Source: Flavobacteriales bacterium
Lineage (GTDB): Bacteria; Bacteroidota; Bacteroidia; Flavobacteriales; BACL11
DNA: 12,134 nt
Direction: 5' to 3'
Assembly (NCBI GenBank): GCA_002697505.1
Contig: NZWA01000022.1
Span: forward strand, 1 to 12,134
Shown here: piece by piece, positions 1 to 7,462 of the stretch
Numbering within the stretch: the stretch's first letter is position 1
Layout: each line of letters opens with the position of its first letter
The notes under the pieces: model-generated
Databases searched by the model: none
Told to the model about the DNA's origin: nothing
What the model saw: only the letters and a program-made list of their open reading frames with translations
Program-made: the position numbers and the translations under genes

Positions 1-6
1 AATCAA

Positions 7-1782
7 ATGGATAAAAATTCTTTAACTGGAGCAATATTAATTATATTAATTTGGATTGTTTTCAGCACCTTTTTTTTAAATAGCGGTAGTGAAAATAAAG
101 AAGATATAGACAGAACACAATTTAATTCTGAACAAAGAACTACAAATGAAATAGAGTCTAAAAATAAAAATTTTATTAATAATGAATTAGAGATTGAAGA
201 ACCAAGTATCTTTAAAAATCTCAAAACAGGAGAAGGTGGAGTTGAAGTATTAGAAAATGAAAAAATTAAATTGTTAATTAATAGAAAAGGCGGAGGAATT
301 GAGTCAGTTTTCATTAATGATTATAAAACATATGAAGGAGAACCTCTTGACTTATTTTCAAAAAATTCTAAACTTAATATACAATTTTACAACAAAGATA
401 TTATTAATACCTCTGAGCTTTATTTTACGCCATCTTTTTCAGGAAATGAATTAAAAATGCTCTTAGAATTTAGCAAAGAAGAATACATAGAATATGTTTA
501 TACAATTTCTGATGATTATTTAGTTGATTTTGACATAAATTTTAATGGAATAAACAATATCATTAATAATAATTATTTAAATCTTGAATGGGAAATGATG
601 ACTCCCAAAACTGAAAAGAGTAAATCAAATCAAGATATGTATACTGGTTTATATTATCAAGATAGTTCTGATAAAGAAGTAGATAATTTAAGTTTAACTA
701 AAGAAGATGAAGAAATAATTAAATACAAACTAAATTGGGTAGCATTTAAACAACAGTTTTTCAGCGCTATTCTAATTGCAAAAGATGGATTTGACAAACC
801 AATTACTTTAAAATCAAAAACAAATGATAATGAAAATTTAATTAAGGATCTATGTGCAAATTTTGAAATTCCTATTGAAAAAAACAACTCACAACAAGAT
901 ATTAACTTACAATTTTATTTTGGACCAAATCACTACAAAACACTTCAAAAATATGACTCAAAATTTGAAGAGCTTGTTCCTTTAGGTTGGGGTATATTTG
1001 GTTGGGTTAATAAATATATAATAATTAATATTTTTGATTTTCTAAGCAGATATATTTCAAACTACGGTATTATCATCCTATTGTTAACTATAATCATTAA
1101 ACTTAGCTTAGCTCCATTTACATATAAAGCATTCCTTTCTCAAGCAAAAATGAAGGTTTTAAAGCCAGAAATTGATAAAATTAACGAAAAACATAAAGGT
1201 AAAGATCCAATGAAACTTCAACAAGCTACAATGAATTTTTACAGAAAAGCTGGAGTTAATCCAATGGGAGGTTGTTTACCAATGTTGTTTCAATTTCCTA
1301 TCCTTATTGCTATGTTTAGATTTTTTCCTGCTTCAATTGAATTAAGACAACAATCCTTTCTATGGGCAGATGATTTATCCGCATATGACTCAATTTATGA
1401 ACTAGGTTTTTCAATACCCTTTTATGGTGATCATGTTAGTCTTTTTACTCTACTTATGACAATTTCTACTTTGCTATATACTAGAATGAATAGTTCAATG
1501 GCAACAGGTCAAATGGCACAAATGAAATGGATGATGTATTTAATGCCTATTATGTTTTTAGGATTTTTTAATAATTATGCAGCTGGCTTGTCATATTATT
1601 ATTTTTTAGCAAATATGTTTACGTTCGGACAACAAGCAATTATGAAGACTACAATTGATGAAAATAAATTATTAGCTCAAATTGAAGAAAACAAGAAAAA
1701 ACCAAAAAAGAAATCTAATTTTCAAAAAAAATTAGAAGAACTTCAAAAAAAACAAGAAAGAAGATTAAAAAATAGAAAATAA
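7..1782 (+). CDS. yidC: Membrane protein insertase YidC (Oxa1/Alb3 family)
   Basis: YidC inserts and folds inner-membrane proteins, alone or with SecYEG. The 591-residue protein has the full Gram-negative layout. Residues about 7-24 form an N-terminal membrane anchor. A large, divergent periplasmic domain covers about 60-330. The conserved insertase core starts near residue 340 with a membrane segment around YGIIILLLTIIIKLSLAPF. In that segment Lys365 sits where E. coli has the essential groove arginine (R366). The core continues with QAKMKVLKPEIDKI, NPMGGCLPMLFQFPILIAMF and a final pair of hydrophobic segments. The C-terminal 35 residues are very Lys/Arg-rich, as expected of a ribosome-binding tail. 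The ATG at 7 places the anchor at the extreme N terminus, so the gene is judged complete although only six upstream bases are visible. A lipoprotein gene follows after two bases and is probably co-transcribed. Confidence 0.97.
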   Translation: MDKNSLTGAILIILIWIVFSTFFLNSGSENKEDIDRTQFNSEQRTTNEIESKNKNFINNELEIEEPSIFKNLKTGEGGVEVLENEKIKLLINRKGGGIESVFINDYKTYEGEPLDLFSKNSKLNIQFYNKDIINTSELYFTPSFSGNELKMLLEFSKEEYIEYVYTISDDYLVDFDINFNGINNIINNNYLNLEWEMMTPKTEKSKSNQDMYTGLYYQDSSDKEVDNLSLTKEDEEIIKYKLNWVAFKQQFFSAILIAKDGFDKPITLKSKTNDNENLIKDLCANFEIPIEKNNSQQDINLQFYFGPNHYKTLQKYDSKFEELVPLGWGIFGWVNKYIIINIFDFLSRYISNYGIIILLLTIIIKLSLAPFTYKAFLSQAKMKVLKPEIDKINEKHKGKDPMKLQQATMNFYRKAGVNPMGGCLPMLFQFPILIAMFRFFPASIELRQQSFLWADDLSAYDSIYELGFSIPFYGDHVSLFTLLMTISTLLYTRMNSSMATGQMAQMKWMMYLMPIMFLGFFNNYAAGLSYYYFLANMFTFGQQAIMKTTIDENKLLAQIEENKKKPKKKSNFQKKLEELQKKQERRLKNRK

Positions 1783-1784
1783 CT

Positions 1785-2204
1785 GTGAAATTTTATTTTT
1801 TTCTGATATTTATTTTTACTTCATGCAATACTATTAAAGATATAAATACTAAAGAACCGTTAATTTCTTTACAACGAACAGCATGCTTTGGAGAGTGTCC
1901 TATTTATAAATTTGAAATATACTCAAGCGGTAATTGTGTTTATTATGGCAAAAAATATGTAGATAAAATAGGACAACACAAATTTCAACTTAAAAAAAAC
2001 GATATTGATATAATTTTATCAAAGGCTAAAGAAATTAATTTTAAAAAAATGGATGATAGATATACTAGCTCAATAACTGATTTACCTACAACATATATCA
2101 AAATTAAAAATAAAAAAATTATTGATTATTCAAATGCTCCCAAAGAACTAAGAGATATAGAAAAACTAATTGATGAAATCTGCTTTAAAGTTATAAATCA
2201 GTAA
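1785..2204 (+). CDS. Small lipoprotein with DUF6438-like domain
   Basis: This is a 139-residue predicted lipoprotein of unknown function. The N terminus is a hydrophobic stretch ending in a lipobox-like F-T-S-C, so Cys14 would be lipidated. The mature part contains ISLQRTACFGECPIYKFEIY (from residue 27), followed by a G.CVYYGKKYV strand. That pattern, with Cys34 and Cys38 four residues apart, matches my memory of the DUF6438 family common in Bacteroidota; a profile search would settle it. The only start giving the signal peptide is the GTG at 1785, two bases after the yidC stop, so it is likely read from the yidC transcript. Its 3' end overlaps the convergent mqnA by 14 bp. No enzymatic motif is visible. 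The cysteine pair could be structural (disulfide), which is inference. Confidence 0.82.
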   Translation: MKFYFFLIFIFTSCNTIKDINTKEPLISLQRTACFGECPIYKFEIYSSGNCVYYGKKYVDKIGQHKFQLKKNDIDIILSKAKEINFKKMDDRYTSSITDLPTTYIKIKNKKIIDYSNAPKELRDIEKLIDEICFKVINQ

Positions 2205-2937
2205 TTTGTTCTAAAAAAATTGCCATTGCTTTCTTCTTTTGATTATCAAACTGGTAACAAATACGATTTTTTAAATAAAATTTCACTGTCTTATAATCAA
2301 CATTATTAATTGAATTAGTTTTTAAAGCACAGTCAATGTTATTAATCCCATATAAAAAGGAAGAATTAATTTCATTTAATATGTTTTGACTTATTTCTTT
2401 TTTTGCTATCCAGCAAGCAAACACAAATGGCAAACCTGTCATTTTAAACCAAGCTTCAGATAAATCATAAACATACTTATGTTTTTTATGTAAATTAAAA
2501 GCTTTATCTCCAATAACTAATGCTGCTTGAGATTTAGATATTTTTTTTTCAAAACCAACAGTAGTTTTTTTTAGATTAGGATTTATCTTATAAAAATTCT
2601 TTAATAACAATTTTAAAAGTTTAACAGAAGTAATTGAATGATAATCAATTAAAATTTCCTCAACATCATAAATTGGAGTATCAGAAAATACACAAACAGT
2701 ATCAACTTTGCCATTAGAACCAATACAATAATTAGAAAATATATTAAAATTTTGTAATTTATTAATTGCAGCAACTGGCACTAATCCAATGTCTATTTCA
2801 TTATTTAAAAACTTTTTAGCGCTTACTGAAGGAATATGAAGAGATAGATCTAGATTTTTATAAATAGTATTATTCTTTATTCCATAAATAAATGGAACAC
2901 TATTTAAATATGATACAACTGAAATACGATTTGTCAT
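2191..2937 (-). CDS. mqnA: Chorismate dehydratase MqnA (menaquinone biosynthesis, futalosine route)
   Basis: MqnA removes water from chorismate to give 3-[(1-carboxyvinyl)oxy]benzoate, the first committed step of the futalosine pathway to menaquinone. The 248-residue protein has the periplasmic-binding-protein-like fold sequence of the family: RISVVSYLNSVPFIYGI near the start (residues 4-20), NEIDIGLVPVAAI (46-58), NYCIGSNGKVDTVCVFSD (69-86), AALVIGDKAF in the middle, and SEAWFKMTGLPFVFACW around 160-176. Length is usual for MqnA, and there is no signal peptide, so it should be cytosolic. The related MqnD has the same fold, but the SYLN..PF start and the YCIG..G.V.TV block favour MqnA. The ATG at 2937 overlaps the stop of the upstream DUF456 gene in an ATGA junction, suggesting translational coupling. 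The 3' end overlaps the convergent lipoprotein gene. Confidence 0.88.
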   Translation of the reverse strand: MTNRISVVSYLNSVPFIYGIKNNTIYKNLDLSLHIPSVSAKKFLNNEIDIGLVPVAAINKLQNFNIFSNYCIGSNGKVDTVCVFSDTPIYDVEEILIDYHSITSVKLLKLLLKNFYKINPNLKKTTVGFEKKISKSQAALVIGDKAFNLHKKHKYVYDLSEAWFKMTGLPFVFACWIAKKEISQNILNEINSSFLYGINNIDCALKTNSINNVDYKTVKFYLKNRICYQFDNQKKKAMAIFLEQITDL

Positions 2938-3410
2938 AAAAAATTAACTACTTTGTTAACCGCAACAATTATTATATAAAATGTGATAAATATTTTAAGA
3001 AACACGCCTCCAAAAAAACCAATTAATGCTCCTGAAGCAACCTTAATAGGACTTAAAACAGAATTATCTTTGTTATCTAAAAATGCTCCAATAAATGCTC
3101 CAATAAAAGGTCCTAAAACAATACCAAAGGGTAAAATAAAAATACCTACAAACAGACCAATAGTAGTACCCTTAATTGCTTTTTTTCCACCACCAAATCG
3201 TTTTACACCATATATTTGAAGCCAATAATCCAATATGGTTATAATTAGAATAATGAAAAACATTACAATTAAAAAATTAAGACTAAAACTATAATTAGTA
3301 AAATTATGCATTAATACAAGTGATAGATACGCAATTGGCGGGCCTGGGACAATTGGAAAAACACAACCTAATAAAGCGACAAAAAGTAAAATAAAAACTA
3401 AAATTTCCAC
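2934..3410 (-). CDS. DUF456 family membrane protein
   Basis: This is a 158-residue integral membrane protein of unknown function. Its first 20 residues form a membrane segment followed by the short motif F-P-I-V-P-G-P-P (18-25), typical of DUF456. A second hydrophobic segment lies around 45-65. A glycine-rich hydrophobic region follows at roughly 80-112, with GTTIGLFVGIFILPFGIVLG and PFIGAFIGAF, whose small-residue spacing resembles a glycine zipper. A last segment closes the protein. The start is a GTG at 3410; no ATG occurs until residue 34, which would remove the PGPP motif. A -7-like box lies only four bases upstream, so the mRNA may have almost no leader. The stop overlaps the mqnA start, so the two are probably one transcript. 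A role in menaquinone synthesis is only guilt by association. Confidence 0.88.
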   Translation of the reverse strand: MEILVFILLFVALLGCVFPIVPGPPIAYLSLVLMHNFTNYSFSLNFLIVMFFIILIITILDYWLQIYGVKRFGGGKKAIKGTTIGLFVGIFILPFGIVLGPFIGAFIGAFLDNKDNSVLSPIKVASGALIGFFGGVFLKIFITFYIIIVAVNKVVNFL

Positions 3411-3414
3411 GTAT

Positions 3415-3422
3415 CAAAAATA
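3415..3422 (-). promoter_or_regulatory. Putative -7 promoter box for DUF456-mqnA
   Basis: Read on the minus strand this is TATTTTTG, a match to the Bacteroidota -7 consensus TAnnTTTG. It ends four bases before the GTG start, implying a leaderless or nearly leaderless transcript. No clear -33 TTG is visible at the right distance, so this is a moderate call in A+T-rich sequence. Confidence 0.42.
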
Positions 3423-3467
3423 ATAAAAAGATAGATGCTATATAGTTACATATCATAATATAAATAT

Positions 3468-3475
3468 TATTTTTG
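3468..3475 (+). promoter_or_regulatory. Putative -7 promoter box for purB
   Basis: The sequence TATTTTTG matches TAnnTTTG, 17 bases before the purB ATG. A weak -33 candidate (TTA at 3446-3448) lies 19 bases upstream, the usual spacing. The predicted transcript would start near 3481 with a leader of about a dozen bases. The same octamer occurs in mirror orientation at 3415-3422 for the divergent gene. Confidence 0.48.
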
Positions 3476-3492
3476 TTATTTAATTTATTTGC

Positions 3493-4836
3493 ATGAAAAC
3501 AGACTCACTAAAAGCAATATCTCCAATTGATGGAAGATATAATAATAAGACTTCCATTTTACAAAATTATTTTTCTGAATATGCATTAATTAAATATAGA
3601 GTACAGGTTGAAATTGAATACTTTATTGCGTTATGTAATAATCAAATTACTGAACTAAATCATTTTTCATCAGAAAAATTTACACAACTTAGAAAAATAT
3701 ACCAAAATTTTAATCATCAAGATGCTTCTAGAATAAAAGAAATTGAAGAAAAAACTAATCATGATGTAAAAGCTGTTGAGTACTTTATAAAAGAAAAATT
3801 TAAAGAACTTAATATTGATGAATTTAAAGAATTTATTCATTTTGGCTTAACTTCTCAAGACATAAACAATACAGCAGTTCCGCTTTCTGTTAAAGAATCT
3901 GTAAGTAATGTTTACGTAAAAGAATTAAAAAGTATTATTTCAATATTGAAAAGTAAAAGCGAAGAATGGGAAAAAATATCATTACTTGCTAGAACACATG
4001 GACAAGCAGCATCACCAACTAGGATGGGTAAAGAAATTAGTGTTTTTATAGAAAGAATTGATGAACAACTTAAATTATTGAATAATATTCCATTTAGTGC
4101 AAAATTTGGTGGAGCAACTGGAAATTTTAATGCACATCATGTTGCGTACAAAAATATTGACTGGAAAGAATTTGCAGATAGATTTATAAATGATGTTTTT
4201 GAGATGAAGCGACAACAAACTACAACACAAATAGAACACTATGATCATCTTGCTGCTTTGATGCATAACATGTGTAGAATAAATACAATACTAATTGATT
4301 TATGCAAAGACATATGGACTTATATATCATTAAATTACTTTAACCAAAAAATCAAAAAAGGTGAAGTTGGTTCTTCTGCTATGCCACATAAAGTAAATCC
4401 AATTGATTTTGAAAATGCTGAAGGAAATCTTGGAATTGCTAATTCTATTTTTGAATTTTTAGCAAAAAAACTTCCAGTTTCCAGACTACAAAGAGATTTA
4501 ACTGACAGTACAGTCTTAAGAAATATTGGAGTTCCATTTGCCCATACCATCATAGCTTTTTTAGCTATTAAAAAAGGATTAAACAAATTACTTATTAATG
4601 AACAAAAGATAAGTAAAGATTTAGAAGAAAATTGGGCTGTAGTAGCTGAAGGCATACAAACAATTTTAAGAAGAGAAGGTCATCCGAATCCGTATGAAAC
4701 TCTAAAAGATTTAACAAGAAAAAACGAGAAAATTAATGCTGAGAGCATAAAACATTTCATTGAAAATTTAAATGTTGATGCAAATGTTAAAAAAGAGTTA
4801 AAAAACATTACACCATTTAACTATACAGGTATTTAA
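3493..4836 (+). CDS. purB: Adenylosuccinate lyase PurB
   Basis: PurB catalyses two fumarate-releasing steps of purine synthesis: SAICAR to AICAR, and adenylosuccinate to AMP. It is a cytosolic homotetramer of the fumarase/aspartase superfamily. At 447 residues it has the length of the E. coli-type enzyme (456). Visible signatures are SPIDGRY near the N terminus (10-16), HFGLTSQDINN, ARTHGQAASPTRMGKE with Thr168-His169 (equivalent to the catalytic His region of E. coli), and the superfamily loop GSSAMPHKVNP with Ser294-Ser295, followed by E.AEGN. All expected active-site motifs are intact. The ATG at 3493 gives the usual MKTDSLKAISPIDGRY start. It is transcribed alone, divergent from DUF456-mqnA. 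Its stop codon shares a TTAA with the stop of the convergent 185-residue protein gene, so there is no room for an intergenic terminator. Confidence 0.98.
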   Translation: MKTDSLKAISPIDGRYNNKTSILQNYFSEYALIKYRVQVEIEYFIALCNNQITELNHFSSEKFTQLRKIYQNFNHQDASRIKEIEEKTNHDVKAVEYFIKEKFKELNIDEFKEFIHFGLTSQDINNTAVPLSVKESVSNVYVKELKSIISILKSKSEEWEKISLLARTHGQAASPTRMGKEISVFIERIDEQLKLLNNIPFSAKFGGATGNFNAHHVAYKNIDWKEFADRFINDVFEMKRQQTTTQIEHYDHLAALMHNMCRINTILIDLCKDIWTYISLNYFNQKIKKGEVGSSAMPHKVNPIDFENAEGNLGIANSIFEFLAKKLPVSRLQRDLTDSTVLRNIGVPFAHTIIAFLAIKKGLNKLLINEQKISKDLEENWAVVAEGIQTILRREGHPNPYETLKDLTRKNEKINAESIKHFIENLNVDANVKKELKNITPFNYTGI

Positions 4837-5390
4837 AACAATATTTTGTTTTTTTGAAGATATTCTTCCCAATTCCACAAAAAGTGTTTTAGTAAATTTT
4901 TAAGTTCATTATAAAATATTGGGTTTGGCTTGTTTTTTCGCTTAAACAAATCACCTTGGTATTCATTTATATTATATTTTTCAAAAATAGCATAAGCCAT
5001 AGTATTAATTACAGGATCTCCTTTCTTAGTAATATCATTGAAGTAATTTTCATAGCCAACAAATCTCTCAATTGCTAAATGCTGTTCATTCTCATCTAAG
5101 TCTTTATAAATTTCATCCAGAATATTTTTTCTGATATTGACCACTTCAGGCTCTTCAAAATAATTTTCTAAATTTTTTATATTACCTAAAAAAATAACAT
5201 TACTAAACCAACTTATCATATCTTCTTTGATGTTTGGATTACTTTCTAAATTGTTATTATTATTGATAAAATCTTGTATTTCTACAAATCCATTCTCAAT
5301 TACATTATTTAGAGCTGCAACATAAATTGAAATAGCAGATTCAATCTTAATCTTCTTTTTATTAGATAATAAACCAAAAAATTTAATCAT
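4833..5390 (-). CDS. Uncharacterised 185-residue protein, last gene of the lhgO series
   Basis: I do not recognise a named family with confidence. The protein has no signal peptide or membrane segment and should be cytosolic. It looks largely helical, is rich in Asn, Lys and Glu, and has a short run of asparagines around residues 44-48. The C-terminal part contains several aromatic residues (HFLWNWEEYLQ). No metal-binding, nucleotide-binding or catalytic motif is apparent. The ATG at 5390 overlaps the lhgO stop in an ATGA junction, so translation is probably coupled to lhgO. The coding frame is open over its whole length with the same composition as its neighbours, and the protein pattern looks real rather than a shadow. 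It ends convergently with purB through a 4-bp overlap (TTAA). Confidence 0.8.
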   Translation of the reverse strand: MIKFFGLLSNKKKIKIESAISIYVAALNNVIENGFVEIQDFINNNNNLESNPNIKEDMISWFSNVIFLGNIKNLENYFEEPEVVNIRKNILDEIYKDLDENEQHLAIERFVGYENYFNDITKKGDPVINTMAYAIFEKYNINEYQGDLFKRKNKPNPIFYNELKNLLKHFLWNWEEYLQKNKILF

Positions 5391-6589
5391 AACTTGAATT
5401 GTATTTTAGCTTCATTAGTAATATAGTCTCCTATTGATAAACATGCTGTAGCAGCAGGTGATGGCGCATTTAATACATGAATATTATTTTTTGTTTTTAT
5501 AACTTTAAAATCATCGATTATTGAACCGTCCTTAGATAACGCCATAGCTCTAACACCGCTTCTATGCTCTATTATATCATTCATAGTTAACGAAGGTAAC
5601 ATTTTTCTTAATTCTTTCAAAAATAAAAATTTTGAAAAAGCTCTACTATATTCATTTAAACCAAATTTCCAATTATTTATGAACAATTTTCTAGTTCCAG
5701 AAAAGGATAATGCCTGAAATGTATCTTTTAAATTGAAGGCTGTTTTATTATACCCCTCTCTTTTAAATGTGAAAACTGCGTTTGGTCCACATTCAATATC
5801 GCCATTAGTCATTCTAGTAAAATGAACTCCTAAAAATGGAAATTTTGGATTTGGAACAGGATATATTAAATTTTTAACCATATGCTTTGCGTTATTTTTT
5901 AACTTAAAATAATCACCTCTAAATCCCACAATCTGAAAATCAAGAGATTTAATTTCAGAAGAGGCTAATCTATCAGAAAATAATCCACCACAAAATATGA
6001 TATGTTTGGTGAAAAATTCTCCTCTGCTTGTTTGTAAATTTTGATTTGAATAATTTAACAATTTGCATTTAGTTAAAATCTTACTTTTTTTATTAAGTGA
6101 AACAATGTTTCTAGCAAGAGAGTTTGTAACATCTTCATAATTAATGATACCAGATTGTGGAACCCATAATGCAGACAAACCATCTGCATACGGTTCAATT
6201 GATTGAAATTCTTTCTTACTTAATATTTTTAAACCACTCAAATTATTTTTTTCTCCATTGCTTTTTAATTTATGTAGATAATCGCATTGATCATCGGTAA
6301 TTGCAACGACTATTTTACCACATACATCGTGATTTATATTATTTTCAATTGCGTAATTTACTAGTTGTTGTCGACCCTTTACACAATTATTGGCTTTTAA
6401 ACTATTTGGTTTATAATATAATCCCGAATGAAGAACTCCTGAATTTCTTCCTGTTTGATGTTGTGCAAGTTTACTTTCTTTTTCAAGAACTAATAATTTT
6501 AACTTTGGGAATTTTGTTTGTAATTTATAAGCTGTTGCTAGTCCAACTATCCCACCACCTACTATTGCTATATCAAATGTATTATTCAA
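5387..6589 (-). CDS. lhgO: L-2-hydroxyglutarate oxidase/dehydrogenase LhgO (FAD-dependent)
   Basis: LhgO oxidises L-2-hydroxyglutarate to 2-oxoglutarate with FAD. In E. coli it passes the electrons to the membrane quinone pool. The 400-residue protein starts with a Rossmann dinucleotide site, IAIVGGGIVG (G11-x-G13-x-x-G16), and Glu36 at the end of the second strand should contact the ribose. The next block, HQTGRNSGVLHSGLYY (44-59), is characteristic of LhgO rather than of glycerol-3-phosphate dehydrogenases. Near the C terminus, VLNAPSPAATACLSIGDYI (from about 372) is also family-typical. Length matches the family (about 400). The start appears to be TTG at 6589: an in-frame stop lies just upstream at 6596-6598, and no ATG precedes the FAD motif. 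The gene begins six bases after the DUF5777 stop and overlaps the next gene by four bases. Product and fold are secure; the exact substrate is inferred from family resemblance. Confidence 0.93.
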   Translation of the reverse strand: MNNTFDIAIVGGGIVGLATAYKLQTKFPKLKLLVLEKESKLAQHQTGRNSGVLHSGLYYKPNSLKANNCVKGRQQLVNYAIENNINHDVCGKIVVAITDDQCDYLHKLKSNGEKNNLSGLKILSKKEFQSIEPYADGLSALWVPQSGIINYEDVTNSLARNIVSLNKKSKILTKCKLLNYSNQNLQTSRGEFFTKHIIFCGGLFSDRLASSEIKSLDFQIVGFRGDYFKLKNNAKHMVKNLIYPVPNPKFPFLGVHFTRMTNGDIECGPNAVFTFKREGYNKTAFNLKDTFQALSFSGTRKLFINNWKFGLNEYSRAFSKFLFLKELRKMLPSLTMNDIIEHRSGVRAMALSKDGSIIDDFKVIKTKNNIHVLNAPSPAATACLSIGDYITNEAKIQFKL

Positions 6590-6595
6590 GAATAG

Positions 6596-7462
6596 TTAAT
6601 TTTTGATTGTAAAAACTCTGGAAATATTAAAACCAAAATAGATATTCCCATTAAAAAAATTACTAATTGTTTCGGTAATAAATATTGGCTCTATCATTGC
6701 GGGCGAATTACTTAGATGTAATTGAAAAACATGTCCTCCAGTTTCAATATCAAATCCAAAAGACATAACATTATCATTCATTGAATTGTAAATTTGAGGA
6801 AAAGTTTCTGCATTTACAGAAACTCTGTTTGAAAGCTTATATCTACATCCAATACCAATTGATACATTATCATTATTTTTTCTAGAGCTTTTATCTATTA
6901 AATTATAATGAATAAAAGTTGGTAAAATTTGAACAGAAAAATCTCTATTTACTTTTCTAGCAATTAAAATTTGGTGACTATAAATTAATTGATCAGTAAA
7001 CAAGAAAGATGATTTTCTTCTATCTTCAACTGTATATTGATTTAAATACAAAGCAGAATTTACAACAACGGTTAATGGGAAATTTTTATTACCTTTTGAT
7101 TGTCTTATTAACTTTATTTTAAGATTTCCATCTAATGTTTTAGAAACCGAACTTCTTCCGATCCCAATTGCCATCCAGTTATTTACACCATAATCAAAAC
7201 TGAATCTTACTTGTGCATAATCTAATCCATACAAATTATAAAATCCTGAATTTATTGGACCAAACCTATGTTGTATATTAAATTTAAGTTCGTTTTTAGA
7301 TGTGATTTCTACTGACTGTCCATTCACAATTTTTGTGCCTTTAAAAATGTATGACGCATATTCGGTTTCATTTTTTTCATTAAGTAGTGATAGTAAATTT
7401 TCCTGCGCCACAACTTTAAAACTTAAAAACAAAAAAAGAAAAAATAAACTTTTATTCTTCAT
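6596..7462 (-). CDS. DUF5777 family outer-membrane beta-barrel protein
   Basis: This is a predicted outer-membrane beta-barrel of 288 residues and unknown function. I chose the ATG at 7462 because it gives a clean signal peptide, MKNKSLFFLFLFLSFKVVA, with probable cleavage before Gln20. An in-frame ATG at 7495 would add 11 residues and lengthen the overlap with the upstream gene. The mature protein opens with a YIFKGTKIVNGQSVE-like block and ELKFNIQHRFG, then alternating polar/hydrophobic strands (FYNLYGLDYAQVRFSFDYGV, WMAIGIGRSS), the pattern of DUF5777 barrels. It ends with GNIYFGFNISRVFTI, a likely closing strand. It overlaps the YceI gene by 11 bp and is followed after six bases by lhgO. 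A transport, adhesion or electron-transfer role cannot be told apart from sequence. Confidence 0.87.
   Translation of the reverse strand: MKNKSLFFLFLFLSFKVVAQENLLSLLNEKNETEYASYIFKGTKIVNGQSVEITSKNELKFNIQHRFGPINSGFYNLYGLDYAQVRFSFDYGVNNWMAIGIGRSSVSKTLDGNLKIKLIRQSKGNKNFPLTVVVNSALYLNQYTVEDRRKSSFLFTDQLIYSHQILIARKVNRDFSVQILPTFIHYNLIDKSSRKNNDNVSIGIGCRYKLSNRVSVNAETFPQIYNSMNDNVMSFGFDIETGGHVFQLHLSNSPAMIEPIFITETISNFFNGNIYFGFNISRVFTIKN

Noticed and set aside
3..314. Open frame on the minus strand opposite the start of yidC
   Set aside because: Low-complexity Ser/Leu/Ile/Phe product typical of the reverse complement of an A+T-rich gene; yidC on the plus strand is certain.
2983..3219. Plus-strand open frame inside the DUF456 gene
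   Set aside because: Pro/Ile/Lys-rich product is the antisense of the glycine-rich membrane segments; no family pattern.
4335..4655. Minus-strand open frame inside purB
   Set aside because: Antisense of conserved purB catalytic motifs; no independent support.
6301..6606. Plus-strand open frame opposite the lhgO N terminus
   Set aside because: Antisense of the FAD-binding region; Leu/Tyr-rich composition typical of a shadow.
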